NCBI GenBank assembly: GCA_028023455.1
Contig: JAQFVV010012512.1
Coordinates: 1,900,413-1,964,412, forward strand
Source of the DNA: Epiperipatus broadwayi
Taxonomy: Eukaryota; Onychophora; Udeonychophora; Euonychophora; Peripatidae
Length of the DNA stretch: 64,000 bases
Direction of reading: 5' to 3'
Both the position numbers and the translations under genes were made by a program. Positions 63,907 through 64,000 of this stretch are shown here, piece after piece. How positions within the stretch are numbered: the stretch's first letter is position 1; the number at the start of each line of letters is the position of its first letter. Under the pieces are notes generated by a model that was given only the letters and a program-made list of their open reading frames with translations, was not told the DNA's origin and did no database searches.

Positions 63907-64000
63907 GCATTGCTAATCAGAAGAAGTATACCACTGAACTCCAGTCTCTGACCATCCTAGAACATCTGAAGGTCTCTAATTAGCTGCAATGAACATTTAA

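Overview
This is AT-rich animal nuclear DNA with no host gene that I can recognise. It is a transposon graveyard: tRNA-derived SINEs, non-LTR (LINE) reverse-transcriptase copies of several ages, hAT-like and mariner-like transposase remnants, microsatellites, long fold-back palindromes, and pairs or triplets of dispersed repeats. Short 5S-type or tRNA housekeeping genes, bacterial-style operons and CRISPR arrays are absent. The repeat mix fits an invertebrate with a repeat-rich genome (a mollusc or chelicerate would fit), but nothing in the window fixes the taxon.

Layout. 1-2060: a >2 kb dispersed repeat, cut by the window edge, whose inverted copy lies at 35190-37265. 4354-6625: an old RTE-type LINE copy on the minus strand, swollen by microsatellites. 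6655-15500: fold-backs, SINEs and a long (TA)n. 16340-18470: a richer-GC stretch that I cannot identify. 22589-23034: a 446-bp fold-back flanked by a 13-bp target-site duplication and carrying a canonical-core type I hammerhead ribozyme. 23240-30110: three copies of a ~2 kb unit, two direct and one inverted. 33004-41910: more hammerhead-bearing repeats (minus, plus and tandem), with a mariner remnant at 34.4-34.9 kb. 46264-49237: the best preserved element, an RTE-type LINE with one stop codon and one frameshift. 50.4-59.3 kb: eroded hAT transposases on the minus strand and eroded LINE reverse transcriptases on the plus strand. 59.9-63.9 kb: a 642-bp palindrome, hammerhead fragments, another LINE remnant, a small fold-back with a target duplication, and a (CTAT)n array.

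The most interesting content is a superfamily of hammerhead-ribozyme repeats. Six hammerhead copies and two fragments lie within 40 kb. Their helix I sequences differ between subfamilies but stay complementary, with a conserved internal loop, and helix III is a short palindrome (CCGG, CCAATTGG, CTAG). Two subfamilies occur as tandem direct repeats, which would give self-cleaved RNA monomers of about 418 and 454 nt. Known relatives with such ribozymes are Penelope-like elements and animal retrozymes; no Penelope-type protein is visible here, so these copies are non-autonomous or solo terminal repeats. The LINE copies could in principle supply reverse transcriptase, but that is inference.
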